DNA of 44,757 nt, taken from contig JAAAIG010000206.1 of the NCBI GenBank assembly GCA_015852425.1, forward strand, positions 842 to 45,598. The letters are read 5' to 3'. The stretch's first letter is position 1, and each line of letters opens with the position of its first letter. Shown piece by piece: positions 22,252 through 33,600 of this stretch. Source of the stretch: Gryganskiella cystojenkinii. Its lineage: Eukaryota; Mortierellomycota; Mortierellomycetes; Mortierellales; Mortierellaceae. The position numbers and the translations under genes were made by a program. The notes below the pieces were generated by a model. The model worked only from the letters and a program-made list of their open reading frames with translations, ran no database searches and was not told the origin of the DNA.

Positions 22252-24504
22252 ATGACCCTGTTCTTCTATGCGCAGACAGGCAAACTCAGGACCTGGGCTC
22301 GAAGAATACTCTGGTGTATAGTCGTCATTGGATCACTCTGTGCGATCGTCATCCCCATCTTCTCCATCTACAGAAAGGAAGGAGACAATGCTCGGTCCGT
22401 GGTCGAGGTCGCACCCCAAGGCGTCTCTCACACGGGCGATTATATTCATGTGGTCGGAAGTGTGGCCAGTGTCGATTTCGAGGATAAAAACTTTCGAGTT
22501 CATTTCGAATTCACTCCCTATGGGACACTGGCGGGCGACGATGGCGTCTTGAGTGAGGCGATTGCAGTCTCGTTATTTTACACGACCTTGACTTTTCCTG
22601 AAGCGCAGATCATGTATGCCGCTTTGTCTCTATTTCTCGCTTCCTGCAGAATGGAAGAACATGTAATATTGGTCAATGCGGTAAAAAGTGTATCGATTAA
22701 TTTTTTTTTTTACTTGACTCGGCGGGGTGATTAGGCGTTCAGTGGATGTGACCATGCCGTACATGCAGGGCGCAACGATCGACTACCCGTTTGATGCCTA
22801 CAAGTCTTATTTCGAAATCCTCGCCAACAAGGACAAGGAACAACTGCACAAGATCCCAGTCTCTTTAACTTTTCTCGGGATGCTCCAGTCGGTCGAGTTT
22901 ACCCCGACGGTTAAGCTCTCTAATGATGACCTTTACAAGATCTCGATCGAGATCTTTACAAGGCGCTCGCCCACGACCATCGGGTTTTCGTTATTTATTG
23001 TCATGATCATGTGGGCATTAAGTATTGCAATCGGAATTATTGCCATTCAGGTTATTCGAAAATACAGGGTCACGGATGAACACGTCCTGACACTTGGCAT
23101 CACCACCCTGTTCGCCTTGCCGGCTTTGAGAGAGACGCAACCTGGTATCCCAGCTATTGGATGTGCGGCTGATGTCCTTGGATTCTACTGGTAAGAGACA
23201 ACACACACACTAACACACACAAAAAAACTAGCAGAGACAACATTTCATTGAGGAACTCACTATTGTCCATTTTTTTTCTCGTTCACGACAGGAACATGGC
23301 CATTATTGCAATCTCGTCCATCATGATTCTCATGGCTTCCGCGCTCCGGTGGAAGGAACCCTCGATCGAAAAGGAGATGGAATTGGTGCATAAGCAGCAC
23401 GATTTCCAATCCAAACTGATCTCTGAGATGGCGATCCCCATGCCGTTCCCGATCACAGGAGGACCGTTTTATGACTACCAGATTAAGAAGAAACGGGTAC
23501 CCTTTATGACGAGCCGTCATCAGCATCACCATCACCAATCTGACGCGACGAGCAAACGAGAGTCGACCACAGATGGTGGCGTTGATGATCTGAAGGATCT
23601 GAGATCGTTGGATGGCAGAAGTGGTGAAAATCGAGGTTCTTTGTCTCCACGGTATAGTGAAGGTGGCCATGAGTACTATCCGGCCAGCCGAGAGGGGTAT
23701 TACTACAAGGAGGAACCCTATGACCCACACGACTCACGATTCCAACATCTGCATCAGCAGCAACAACAACATAGTCAACAGAGCGTTTCCGTCGATGACC
23801 ACTTGGGACCGTTCGATGACTCGCGTGAAGTTGAGCGTCAACAGACGTCGTCCTCCACAGGGTGGCGACCTGGTCATGATCTGGAGATGGGACGAAGGAG
23901 CAGCGGTGGCAGCGAAGGCGATCATAACCCAAGTCACGAAAACCATCACCCGGGAACAGAGGAGCAAATAGAGTCTCTGAGTATACTTCACCCAAGAACC
24001 GGTTCCAGGAGTCCGACGTCCTCAGTAGCGTCCTCCCTTTCTGCGACGACAGCCACGGCTACAGGAGCGTCTAATCATTCCTCAGCATCAAGCCACGGTC
24101 TCACGAGGTTTACAAGGACACGACGAGATGCCATTGCTAGAGCCGGAGATACAGGAGGAATCACCCACAGCAATACATCTCCGGTAGTATCTACTGCCTT
24201 CGCTCAGCAGCAGCAGCAACAACAACTACAACAACTACAACAACAACAGCATCAACAACAACAGACGCAACACCCATACCAGTTACCTCAGTATGCAAGT
24301 TCATTCCCCGTCTCGGGATCCACATGGACCGCATGGGTACCACCGTCCGTCACTCCACTGCAGCGTCCATCTGCCATCACGATAACCATACCCGCAAGCC
24401 AGCCCCAGCAGCGACGACCACCACCTTTTTTGGAAGTCATTCCTGGCCGTGACGTTTCGTCCACCGCCGCCACGACCACACAACACACGCTACTTCGACG
24501 CTGA
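22252..24504 (+). CDS. DUF4436-family multi-pass membrane protein
   Basis: Function unknown. Exons: 22252-22613, 22735-23190 and 23292-24504; about 676 residues. Both splice joins keep frame and protein sense (AQIM|RSVDVT and FYW|NMAI). A membrane span lies near the N-terminus (about 19-39, ILWCIVVIGSLCAIVIPIFSI). A predicted extracytoplasmic beta-rich region follows, with the DUF4436-type block IDYPFDAYKSYFEI. Three or so further spans come next (TIGFSLFIVMIMWALSIAIGI; the stretch around HVLTLGITTLFALPALRE; MAIIAISSIMILMASAL). The last 250 or more residues are a cytosolic-looking His/Gln/Ser-rich tail with a polyglutamine block (24207-24266). The ATG at 22252 is the first in frame; upstream open sequence lacks ATG. 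The DUF4436 call rests on the pattern of spans and the YPFD block. It carries no recognisable catalytic motif, so I propose no biochemical role. Confidence 0.82.
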
Positions 24505-24556
24505 GTCAGCACAAAAAGATGTAAAAAAAACAGCTCTGCCCAAAAAACAGAGCATC

Positions 24557-24562
24557 AATAAA
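24557..24562 (+). terminator. Polyadenylation signal of the DUF4436 gene
   Basis: An AATAAA hexamer lies about 50 bases after the stop codon, within the 154-base spacer separating this gene from the convergent SMU1 gene. The two 3' UTRs probably approach or overlap. Confidence 0.6.
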
Positions 24563-24658
24563 TTAAAAGAACCAGAAAACGAAAGTACATTATTCGGATG
24601 TTATTTTTAAGCTTTTCTTTCGTACTGTACAAGGTAAAAGAAAGGGAGGGACCTCGGT

Positions 24659-27035
24659 TTATGCTTTCCACAGTAACACGCGACCATCGACGGTATTGAT
24701 GGCCAAGACGTTCGACAACGGATGCGAGGCCATCCCAATGACCTCACCCTCGGCGATCGGGATCGATTTGATCAACTTGCCCGTGTCCGCATAAAAGCAA
24801 TGCACTTGGCTGTTCTCTGCTAAACAGTACAGGATCTCGGCCTGAGGGGAAAGGCTCACCCCGATATAGTCTGTCAGACTCACACTCTGTTCCTTCTTGG
24901 CGCCTCCTTCTGAACTCGTCGTAGTATCCTTGGTAGAACCTTCGGTCGCACTCTCGGGTGAGATAAATTTGCGGATCGGTTCACCCTCCTGGTTCATCAA
25001 ATAGGCAGTGGGGGACTTCATGCAAACCAGGATCTGGTTGGGTTTAGGGTAAGGGAAACATGAGTTGACGGTCAAACCTGCTGCTCCTGCGATCGTACCG
25101 GTACCATCGTGGGGTGAGAAGGATCGAATGCAAGTTGCAGATTTGTAGTCCCAGACCTAATCACCAAGTGAAATTGAACGGAAAAAAAAAAAAAAAAAAA
25201 AGGTCAACAATTCGCTTCAGCTCTTACGCGTATACTTCGATAGCCGATTGAACATACCTTGACAGTGCCATCAGAACTTGAACTGAGAATCTGGGTTCCA
25301 TCCAGCGAAAACGATGCATGGTTCACATATGAGGTATGTCCTCGGAACTCCTTCAACATTTTACCCGATTTGAGTCCATGGAGGCTAAATAAGAGTTTAA
25401 AAAAATCAGCCCTCGGTTAAGTAAGACTCATGCTCACGATTGTCGAAGGCAATCAAACAAGGGTCAAGGACTGCTACTCACCGAACTGTCAAATCAAACG
25501 ACGCACTGAGAACTTGAGTACCATCAGGTGAAAAACAGACCGAAGTGACGCCTCCTTGATGAGCGGGAGAGTACCGACGAAGGCATTGACCAGTTTGAAT
25601 CTTCCAGACTTTGATTTTGCCATCCTGGGCTCCAGACGCCAACATCTCACTATCCTTGCTGAATCCTAGAGACAGTACGGCAGACTCCATTGCCATCAAG
25701 TTATCCTACGGTATGGACAAAGGGATGAGAGCAAGACATTTCAGTCATTGAGAAATCACAAAAGAACTTGTGTTTGCAATCCAAAATAAAACGACCAAAA
25801 GTTATTACCTCCGCCTGGTATTTAAGATCCTTGCGGAGCTTAGCGGTCAAATAATTCCAGACTTCAATGAAACCATCCATGCTTCCTGTGACCAGATATT
25901 GTCCATTGGGAGAAAACGTGACACTCTCGGCATGCTGCTTCTTTGGGAACTATTAAGATGCAAATAAAAAAAGAGAAGCAAAGACATAACTGTGGTAAGT
26001 AACATACGGCAGAGAAATAGGAACATGTGCTCAATAGCATTATCAAACAAATCCATTGCTGTTACCTTGATGGTGTTATAGCATTTCGAAGGAATATCGT
26101 CTGTCTCTGCCTGGACCACTGGAACGGTACCTCGGAAGAGATCGTAGGCCGAATCTGGTGGCAGCATACCCTGTTGTTCTTGAAACTTCAGGGACTGACC
26201 TAGCAGTGTCAATAGCCTTGATGGTGCCACGACAGTAACCTCACTCGATAACGCCTGAGCAATGATCTGTCGTCTCTTTTCCTTTGAGAGTCCACTCGGG
26301 TACGCGTCCTTGGGATCAAAATGCGATCGAGATAACAAATGCTCGAGATGAAGGTATCGATCTGGGAATTGGTCCCGAAGTAACTGTGTTGGATTGGTCT
26401 GACGCAAGAGCGTGCGCGCTGTTCCGAGTTCCTTGAGTTCAACAAGCTCGATTACGATCTAGGTACAAAAAAAAAAAAGAGAGAGCGAGAGAGAGGTATT
26501 TAGGCTTTTCCTTGGGCTTCCTTTTCCCTGTTCAGTGTCCTGGTTCATTCAATAAACATTCACTGTTTGAGTCGCAGCATACCTGTTCATAGAGATCCAT
26601 GAGCTTCTTATCGGAAATCTTTAGCTGAGAGACAGTTTTGAGGACAGTGTCCCAGTTCCCCTGCAGGATTTCTACCGAAAACGCCTCCACACTGTCGACC
26701 GTGTTCAACGCCACCGTGGTCTCCTCCTACGGGAATGAAAAAGTGAGCACCTCGTGGTCAGAGGAATGGGTGCAAAGGTCATCACATACAGTAGATACTT
26801 TCTGTTATCGTCGCTCACCTGGAGTGCTGCAAGTGAGTTCAGCAAGTTGTTCTCCTTGAGAAACTGTTGAATGAGACGAATCACGCTAGAACGTAACCAT
26901 GGAGATCTCGAGTGAGTTAAAGATGGTTCCATTTGACAAGAACACGTACAATTTAGGTTTTCATATCGATTGACAAACAATAAAAAAAACATACTCGCTC
27001 GATTCGATCTCCATTGTGTTTCCGCTGGTGGCCAT
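24659..27035 (-). CDS. SMU1: SMU1, WD40 splicing factor
   Basis: SMU1 works with RED/IK in the spliceosomal B complex during activation and in alternative splicing. Minus-strand exons, 5' to 3': 27035-26995, 26885-26819, 26726-26583, 26458-26066, 25949-25809, 25705-25482, 25384-25258 and 25156-24659; about 544 residues, against about 513 in human. All seven introns are GT-AG. A LisH motif ([20 protein letters not shown], about 15-34) is followed by a CTLH region ([20 protein letters not shown]) used for dimerisation and RED binding. The N-terminal domain includes [22 protein letters not shown]40 blades run from about residue 220 to the end ([40 protein letters not shown]). A Ser/Thr-rich insert (about 425-450) lies between late blades. 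Intron 7 carries a 20-base A run. The gene is divergent from the Rab5 gene. The identity is strong from the LisH-CTLH-WD40 order and sequence blocks. Confidence 0.97.
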
Positions 27036-27386
27036 GGCTGTTGTCTCTAGTTTCAGTGGCGCCTTAATCCCTGTCCTCTGATGGTGGTCGAGTGTGGATG
27101 TCTGTTGAAAAGAGTTTGGATGCAAAAAAGCATTGGTGGCAAGCACAAAAGACGGTCACATATCGTCATATGCAATTACAGAGGGCTCATTGTATTCGAC
27201 TCTGTCAATTAGAGATCAGGCAGTCGGCGTCATTGCCCTCTTTCAGAGACACACCCATTGAATCGACTTGGCATCACTTTTTTTTTTTTTTTTTCTTTTT
27301 TCTCTTTTTTGATCCCTCATATTCATTTCAGCTCTCCTTTCAACTTTACCACCATTTTTTACTTATCCAATCAAGACTTATACATC
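27036..27386. promoter_or_regulatory. Divergent promoter between SMU1 and Rab5 genes
   Basis: These 351 bases lie between two start codons pointing in opposite directions. A T-rich run (about 27278-27310) and a pyrimidine-rich leader precede the Rab5 ATG. No coding signal is seen and no specific factor site is recognised. Confidence 0.65.
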
Positions 27387-29065
27387 ATGTCGCAAGGCCT
27401 TGATACCGCAGGTCCAACTGCTAACAGCATGAAGCCCGTGCAAGTCAAGCTGGTCCTTCTTGGTAATACTTCATTACCTGTTTCTTCGCACTGACCAGTG
27501 TGAATGCGACTCTCTCTCTCTTTCTTTCCTCCTCTCTCCTCCTCACTTCTCGTCTTTTATCCCCTGGTGGACAATTCATTTCCGCAATACGGACCCGCGA
27601 TACAGAAAACAGAGAGGCGCATGGTCAACACACGACTCAAGAACAAAGCAGTAGCAGTACTTTGACTCTCGGTGAAAAAAGTCGTTTTCGCTCAGTTCCC
27701 TTTCAACACGGAGCTGCGTGAACCAGTGGGTCCAAGGAGGCAGCAATCGAAAACCAAGGCAATACGAGACACTCATAGCAAAGCAGGAGTGACCAAGCAG
27801 CAAATAGAACAGCAAAATGACTCGGACAAAGGACACCCAGGGGTTCATTGTCAAACCTCCTTACACAAAAATTGATTAGAACAAGTCGTCTTCGCTTGTT
27901 CTTCACCTGAACACACCAGACATAAACGTACAACCCTGACCATTTTCTCATCTGACTGCAATCCTCATTTTTTTATGTATATCGTATCTATCACGACTAA
28001 TAGGAGAGGCAGCTGTCGGAAAATCGAGTCTTGTCCTTCGTTTCGTAAACGACGAGTTCCAAGAGAACAAGGAACCCACAATTGGAGGTAAGATTTTTTT
28101 TTATCTCGTGTCAGACTGGTGACGAGACTCTTTCCCACTCGGCACTCCGGCTGAAACGTGTTCGGGTTGCGACAGTCGGATATCGCACTGTCACAGCTCG
28201 TTTTTTGTATTTTATTTTTATTTTTTACAAGACTAACTCTTTTGTTGTCATCATATTGGTTTTATTTACTCTCCCTCCCTTCCTCTTGTTCACAGCTGCG
28301 TTCTTAACTCAAAAATGCCGCTTGGAGGACAAGGTCATCAAGTTTGAGATCTGGGATACTGCCGGACAAGAGCGCTTCCATTCCCTTGCACCCATGTACT
28401 ACAGAAACGCACAGGCTGCCGTCGTTGTATACGATGTCACCAAGGCTGTAAGTTGAGGGCTTTTTTTGTCTTTTAATTTCGATGATCCTTTGCCATATTT
28501 TTTAGATGAACTCTTGTGTTCCAACCTTGATCACATCATTCATCTTTTTTACGCCCCATCTCTTTACCATCTTTTTTAGTCGTCGCTCGAGAAGGCTAAA
28601 TCGTGGGTGAAGGAACTTCAACGCCAGGCGAACCCCAACATTGTGATCGCATTGACTGGAAACAAGGTCGATTTGGTATCAACAGGACGCAAGGGTCGTC
28701 GTCAATCCGAAGGCGAGAACAATGGAGAGGACGATGAACAAGAAGACGACGCGACTGTGGACGAGGATGAGGAAGACGACGATGATTATGCAGTCACTCG
28801 TCAAGTCGCGACGGAGGAAGCCAGCGCGTACGCCCAGGAGGCCGGTCTCTTGTTCTTTGAGACATCGGCCAAGAACGGTCTTGGTGTTGCCGAGGTCTTT
28901 ACAGAGATTGCCAAAAAGATTCCCCTGGAGCATATCGTGAACTCTGCCCGGGGTGCTCGTGCCGGTGGCATCAATGGTAGCAACGGACGTGTGGATCTGC
29001 AACGTGACGGTGCAAACGGTCAAAGACTCGGTGGACAGCAGGACAAGGGTGCATGTGCATGCTAG
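27387..29065 (+). CDS. VPS21: Rab5/Vps21-family GTPase with acidic insert
   Basis: A small GTPase of early endosome fusion and vacuolar sorting. Exons: 27387-27462, 28004-28087, 28296-28447 and 28580-29065; about 265 residues, longer than the roughly 200-215 of most Rab5 proteins. The P-loop is GEAAVGKS (26-33). The Rab5-specific effector block is [12 protein letters not shown], switch II contains [20 protein letters not shown], the base-specificity motif is NKVD (132-135) and the third is TSAK (199-202). It ends in CAC, a CxC double geranylgeranylation signal. Between NKVDL and the helix [16 protein letters not shown] lies a charged insert (about 137-174): a short basic patch (GRKGRR), then 18 Asp/Glu in 26 residues. 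The insert sits within the last long exon, with no splice signals that would remove it cleanly. Intron 1 is 541 bases. The catalytic residues look intact, so the protein should be an active GTPase. Confidence 0.96.
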
Positions 29066-30602
29066 AGTGTCATTTGGAAAAGAAAAAAAAATGCCGTTTT
29101 TTTTTAAATCAGCATGTCCCTTCAACGCACACATTTCTCATATCCGACCAAGATCTTGGTCAGGAGCGAAATCCCCCCTGTAAAAATATAGTTTTTGAGA
29201 AAACAGCACGCACACACATACACCAAAAAAAGAATAATCTCTTTTCAATACAACATTGTTCATATCCAACTGTGAAGAGTCCCTACGTCAATGGATCCAC
29301 TCAATAAGAAAAAATAGATCTTCGCCTGATGGTAACCCGAACGAGCTAGCGACGATTATCGCTAGTTTCCTTTTGATAGTGCAATTGACAGTCGAGGATT
29401 TCAAGCAGCTATGCAAAAAGGGAAAGGAGGCGAAATACGAAAAGAATGAACAAAGACAGGACAGGGGGAAGAAAGAACCCATGCAGGTCAGTCCAGATGA
29501 GAACAAGGTGACCAAACCATGAAAACAAAAACAAAAAAAGAAAACATTTCGAGGGGTAAGCAACAAAGGACATGGATGGACAACCAACAAGGTGAGTACA
29601 TGACACGGACAGACGGACAGAACAAACATGGTGACGATGACGATGTGTAAGCATATTTCGCTTGTCCAACAACATCAACAGAGCAAGAAAGATTGTCAAG
29701 GGCAACGAGGACATGTTGAATAACCCCCCCTTTTTGTCAGATTAGAATGAAGTGATGTTGCACTGTCCTGGACAGCTGGTTGTCCGAGGAACCAACCGAC
29801 GGAGGTGAATATCTTTTTTATGCACCCCAGATTTTACTTCTCATCAAGCGCGGCGAGTTTAAAAAAAAAGAGTACAGTATATTCAGTGGTAAGGTTGCGG
29901 CTGCAGTTGGGGTTGGGGGTTGCGCGGGAGAAAGCGAGAAAGCGAATGAGAACCAAAAAAAAAAAAAATNNNNNNNNNNCTATGATTTAAAAAATTTGGG
30001 GAGGAGGGAGAAAAGGAAAAAAAACAAAAAAAAAAAAAATAAAAAAAAAAGAGAGGGAAAAGTCAAAATGGATTTGCCTTCCTGCAGACCCTTTCGGATG
30101 TGCAGAAGGCAACGGGCACCGACCTCTTTGTCCGTTCATTGGTATTGAAAGGCCTTCTCTGTTTTCTAGAGTTCCAATTCAATTCAGTCCGTTCAGCAAT
30201 AAAATGAGCTTTTTTTGATTATTTTGGCGAGGTCCCCTTGTTCAGTTCTTCCTCTTCACCTTCTTTTCGTCCTCTCTTCTCTTTCTCTTTTCTTTCCTGC
30301 AAAGCCAGCGCGGCACTCTCTTCCCTTACTCATTCTGCATCCCTCTTCAACGACATCCACCCTCTCCCTGTTTACATTCATTGCCTCTTTTACCCTGCCG
30401 CTTTGTTTCCTTGCCTAGCCCTGTCTTGCTCTGCCTTGAGCTCTCTCTCTCTCTCCCTCTCTCTCGCTCTTCAACGTCTTATTGACCAGCCTCGCCTCTT
30501 TGCCTTCACGGACGGAAACACTTCTTCTCTTTTCTTTTCTCGACATCTTGCATTCCACACCACCACCACTCTGCATTCGACACTCATTCATATCCCTGCA
30601 TC
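29066..30602 (+). promoter_or_regulatory. Intergenic region: Rab5 3' end, assembly gap, promoter of BAR-SH3 gene
   Basis: These 1.5 kb contain no convincing gene. The left part should hold the Rab5 3' UTR. A 10-N gap at 29970-29979 is flanked by A-rich homopolymers (29956-29968, and interrupted A runs at about 30020-30050). From about 30235 to 30600 the plus strand is almost entirely pyrimidine-rich, with a CT repeat (about 30441-30468), and leads into the short first coding exon of the next gene. Confidence 0.5.
29970..29979. other. Assembly gap (10 N)
   Basis: Ten unresolved bases within A-rich low-complexity sequence, likely an assembly break at a homopolymer. Confidence 0.99.
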
Positions 30603-33600
30603 ATGATTAAGAACATTGGAAAATTCAAGCAGGTATGAATAAAAGATAGACCGGGACAAGGACGCGACCCCACCTTGCAACTCCACCACCAACACCACCA
30701 CCTTGGACCCAACCCCCTTCTCTTCTCTTCTCTTCTCTTTCCTCTGGCCCCCTGCTTTTTATTGGAATCAAGTTGATGTTACTTTAAATATGTACCTTAC
30801 CTCTCTGTCAAAGTCCTCATTACCTGAGCATCAGAGAACGACTTGATGCACGTCCAGTCTCTCCCCATTGCAGATTTGCCTGCAGAATGTCTAAAAACAA
30901 CAACAAAAGTCAGCTCATTGGTTCTTTATTTTATTTTTGTGGAGACAGAACCATTGCATGGCGCCCAACCTGCAGTCTTCTTTTTCCAGGAACAACCCAG
31001 CCGGGCTGTTTTTATGGAGAAGAGTCTATTCCTTTTTTTTCCTTGCAGCATTGACTTCCTGCATATTCTTTTACTTTTAGCGTTTTAATACGCCATTGAC
31101 ATTCATTAAGACTCTCTCCGCTGCTCGCCATGGACCGCTGAAAGGAAAAGAACTAACGGACCAACGGTCGATCCTGCTTCTATCCCTTCTACGAAATAGT
31201 GGACGGGCATGGGCAAGTCCTCAAAGTCAAGGATGGACGAGGACTTTCATTCTCTGACAAACGAAACCGAGGCAAAGCGGGTTGCTCTCGAGAAACTTAA
31301 CGATGCCTCTCAAGCATACCTCAAAGCGATAAGTAAGTTACTTTCTTGCATTCATTTTTCTTTTTTTTTCCAACTCCTCACTTCTCATTCTTCCTGCACG
31401 ATTTCGGAACCTCTCAACTCTTTCCTCCACTTTTTTTTTTCTTTGCCTCGAGAGCCTGAGGGTGCTCTTTCCTCGTTCTTCATTCTCTACTTTTGCAACG
31501 ACAACGAACACTTGGGACTGGCGAGAAGGGAGAAAGTGTGTTATTTTTGGCAGCGTCTTTATTTCTCTTTGCTTTCCATCCATTCAATTTCATCGTGGTA
31601 CAAAAAATGTCCTCTGGTTGAGGCATGAAAAAAATGCCTGTGACAACGCGATGAAGCGCACGAGCAGCAAAAAACAGCGTTGCTTTCTGCATGGATATTC
31701 CATGGACGTGTTACTTCGCTTTGCTACTTGAGGACGGGTGGACTGACTTGTTGACTGACACCCACTCCTCCGCGTCCAACGGCCACATGCCCAGACAGAT
31801 CGCACCACTTTCTTTGTTGTTACCCCCCCCTCCTTTTCTTTTTTGTCCCAAAGTCGACCTAAAGTTCGGGGTGCGGGGGCTGGAATCCCTTCTGATCCTG
31901 TTGTTGGATCAGCATGAAATAGAGGTGACATCAAGAAAGAAAGAGAGAAAAGGGTACACATCCAAAAAAAAAAAAAAGAAAGGTTGTAGACGAAAAAGGG
32001 GAGGAGAGCGAGACGAGACGTGAAGCGCGGTTACTATATGAGCATGAGCCTGAGCTCGAGGTATTCTGATTTTCTCCCGTGGGCATGGCCAGGACCTCTT
32101 CAGACCACCTTTTTGTAACATCAAAAAGAGGCAAAGAGCGCGTCTGCTTTCTTTTAGAATGAAGGTTGACTATCATCGACTAAAATACAACAACAAAAGC
32201 TCAAGCAAACAAAAAAAAAAAAGAGAAAAGAGAGCATTGAATGATGAGCAGTTCTATTGTTGGGTCCTCTTCATTTTTTATTTTTTTATTTTCGTTTGTC
32301 TTTGTCGGCGCCTACCCCTTTCGTCTTACACCAGCTGTTGTCCCATCTTTGCTGCTGGCGGTGGTGGATGAGCGTGGTTGCTTGAACAGGTCTCTTTGGC
32401 TGCCCTTTGGCGTAAGGGATCGTTGGATCGTTGACGGGAGATTGCTAATGTATAAAAAATGGCCGAAGTCAATATCGGAGAACGGCAAATTCTTTTAGTG
32501 GCGTCGTGGAGGAACAACTTTTTTTTTTTATTTTGTGTGGGATGAGGGACATCAAAAAAGGTTAATATGAACTTAATTATTTCACGGGTCCGGTTGGGTA
32601 ACCCAACAACCACATTCTCATCTGCGCTTGACAGCTTCACCACAGTTTTTCCTTTCTTTTTGAACATGTCTAAGCTTGTCATATCTTAAGGATAAAAATG
32701 GCAAAGGTCGCTCACTTTAAGTCCTTCAGCGAAAAGAATAACAATCGCGAAAGCTATATTGTGGCTGCTCCTTTCACCCTGTTTGGTTCCCACCATGTTC
32801 CTGCAGGGGTGTTTCAATCAGAGCCTTTATTGGGAAGCAATTTATGGTTTGAGGCGCATGAACTTCTAATGAACGTGGACTCTCAAAAATTCACCGTCAT
32901 ATGTTATGCTCCGCCTACACGTTTTCTTTAGGCAAGCGTGTTGAAGGTGACGACAAGCACAAGGGCCTGGCCATCGAAACCTTTGGCATGGGCATGGCCG
33001 CCCAAAGCTATACCATCCGGGAAGGGTCACCGTACAGGACGGCTCTGCAAAAGATGGGTGATGCCCATCAAAACATTGGTGCTGCACAGGCTGAACTGGT
33101 ATGTTGTTTCTCTTCATCTCCCCCGACTCTGACTTCTCTTTCGAACGGACGAAACATCAGGGAGGATGTTGCCACGGTGGACATTCTCTTTGTCACACAA
33201 TTATGCGCATTAAGGATACTGGCGTGGGAACCACCCCTAACTTTTGATCTTCGATTTTTTTTTTTTGTCCGTCCTTCACATACGTCATTTCTCGTTCCTC
33301 AGATCACTCGCTTTGGCAGCTCATACCTCGACAGCATTGAAAAGTCACAGGCACAGATGAAAGAGTACCAAGCAATGCAAAAAAAGTTACAGTCAAGGCG
33401 TCAGGATTACGATAACAAGTTGGCCAAGGTGCAAAAGGCCAAGAAGGAGAAACCCGAGTGGGAAGAAGAGATGCAGGCCGCCAAGGCAAAGTACGACGAG
33501 ACTCGTGAGACTGTCCTTAATATGATGGCCACTATCAATGAGTGCCAGGTAAGCCGGTCAATTTTGGCGTTCAGGTGCAACTGGTAAAGGAAATGGTTCC

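Noticed and set aside
24505..24658. A small gene between the convergent DUF4436 and SMU1 genes
   Set aside because: Only 154 bases, with a polyadenylation signal and no open frame; it is simply two meeting 3' ends.
32698..32931. 77-codon ATG frame at the end of BAR-SH3 intron 2, considered as an alternative first exon
   Set aside because: Its stop codon is the intron acceptor itself, so it cannot join exon 3 in frame, and no donor of the right phase is evident.
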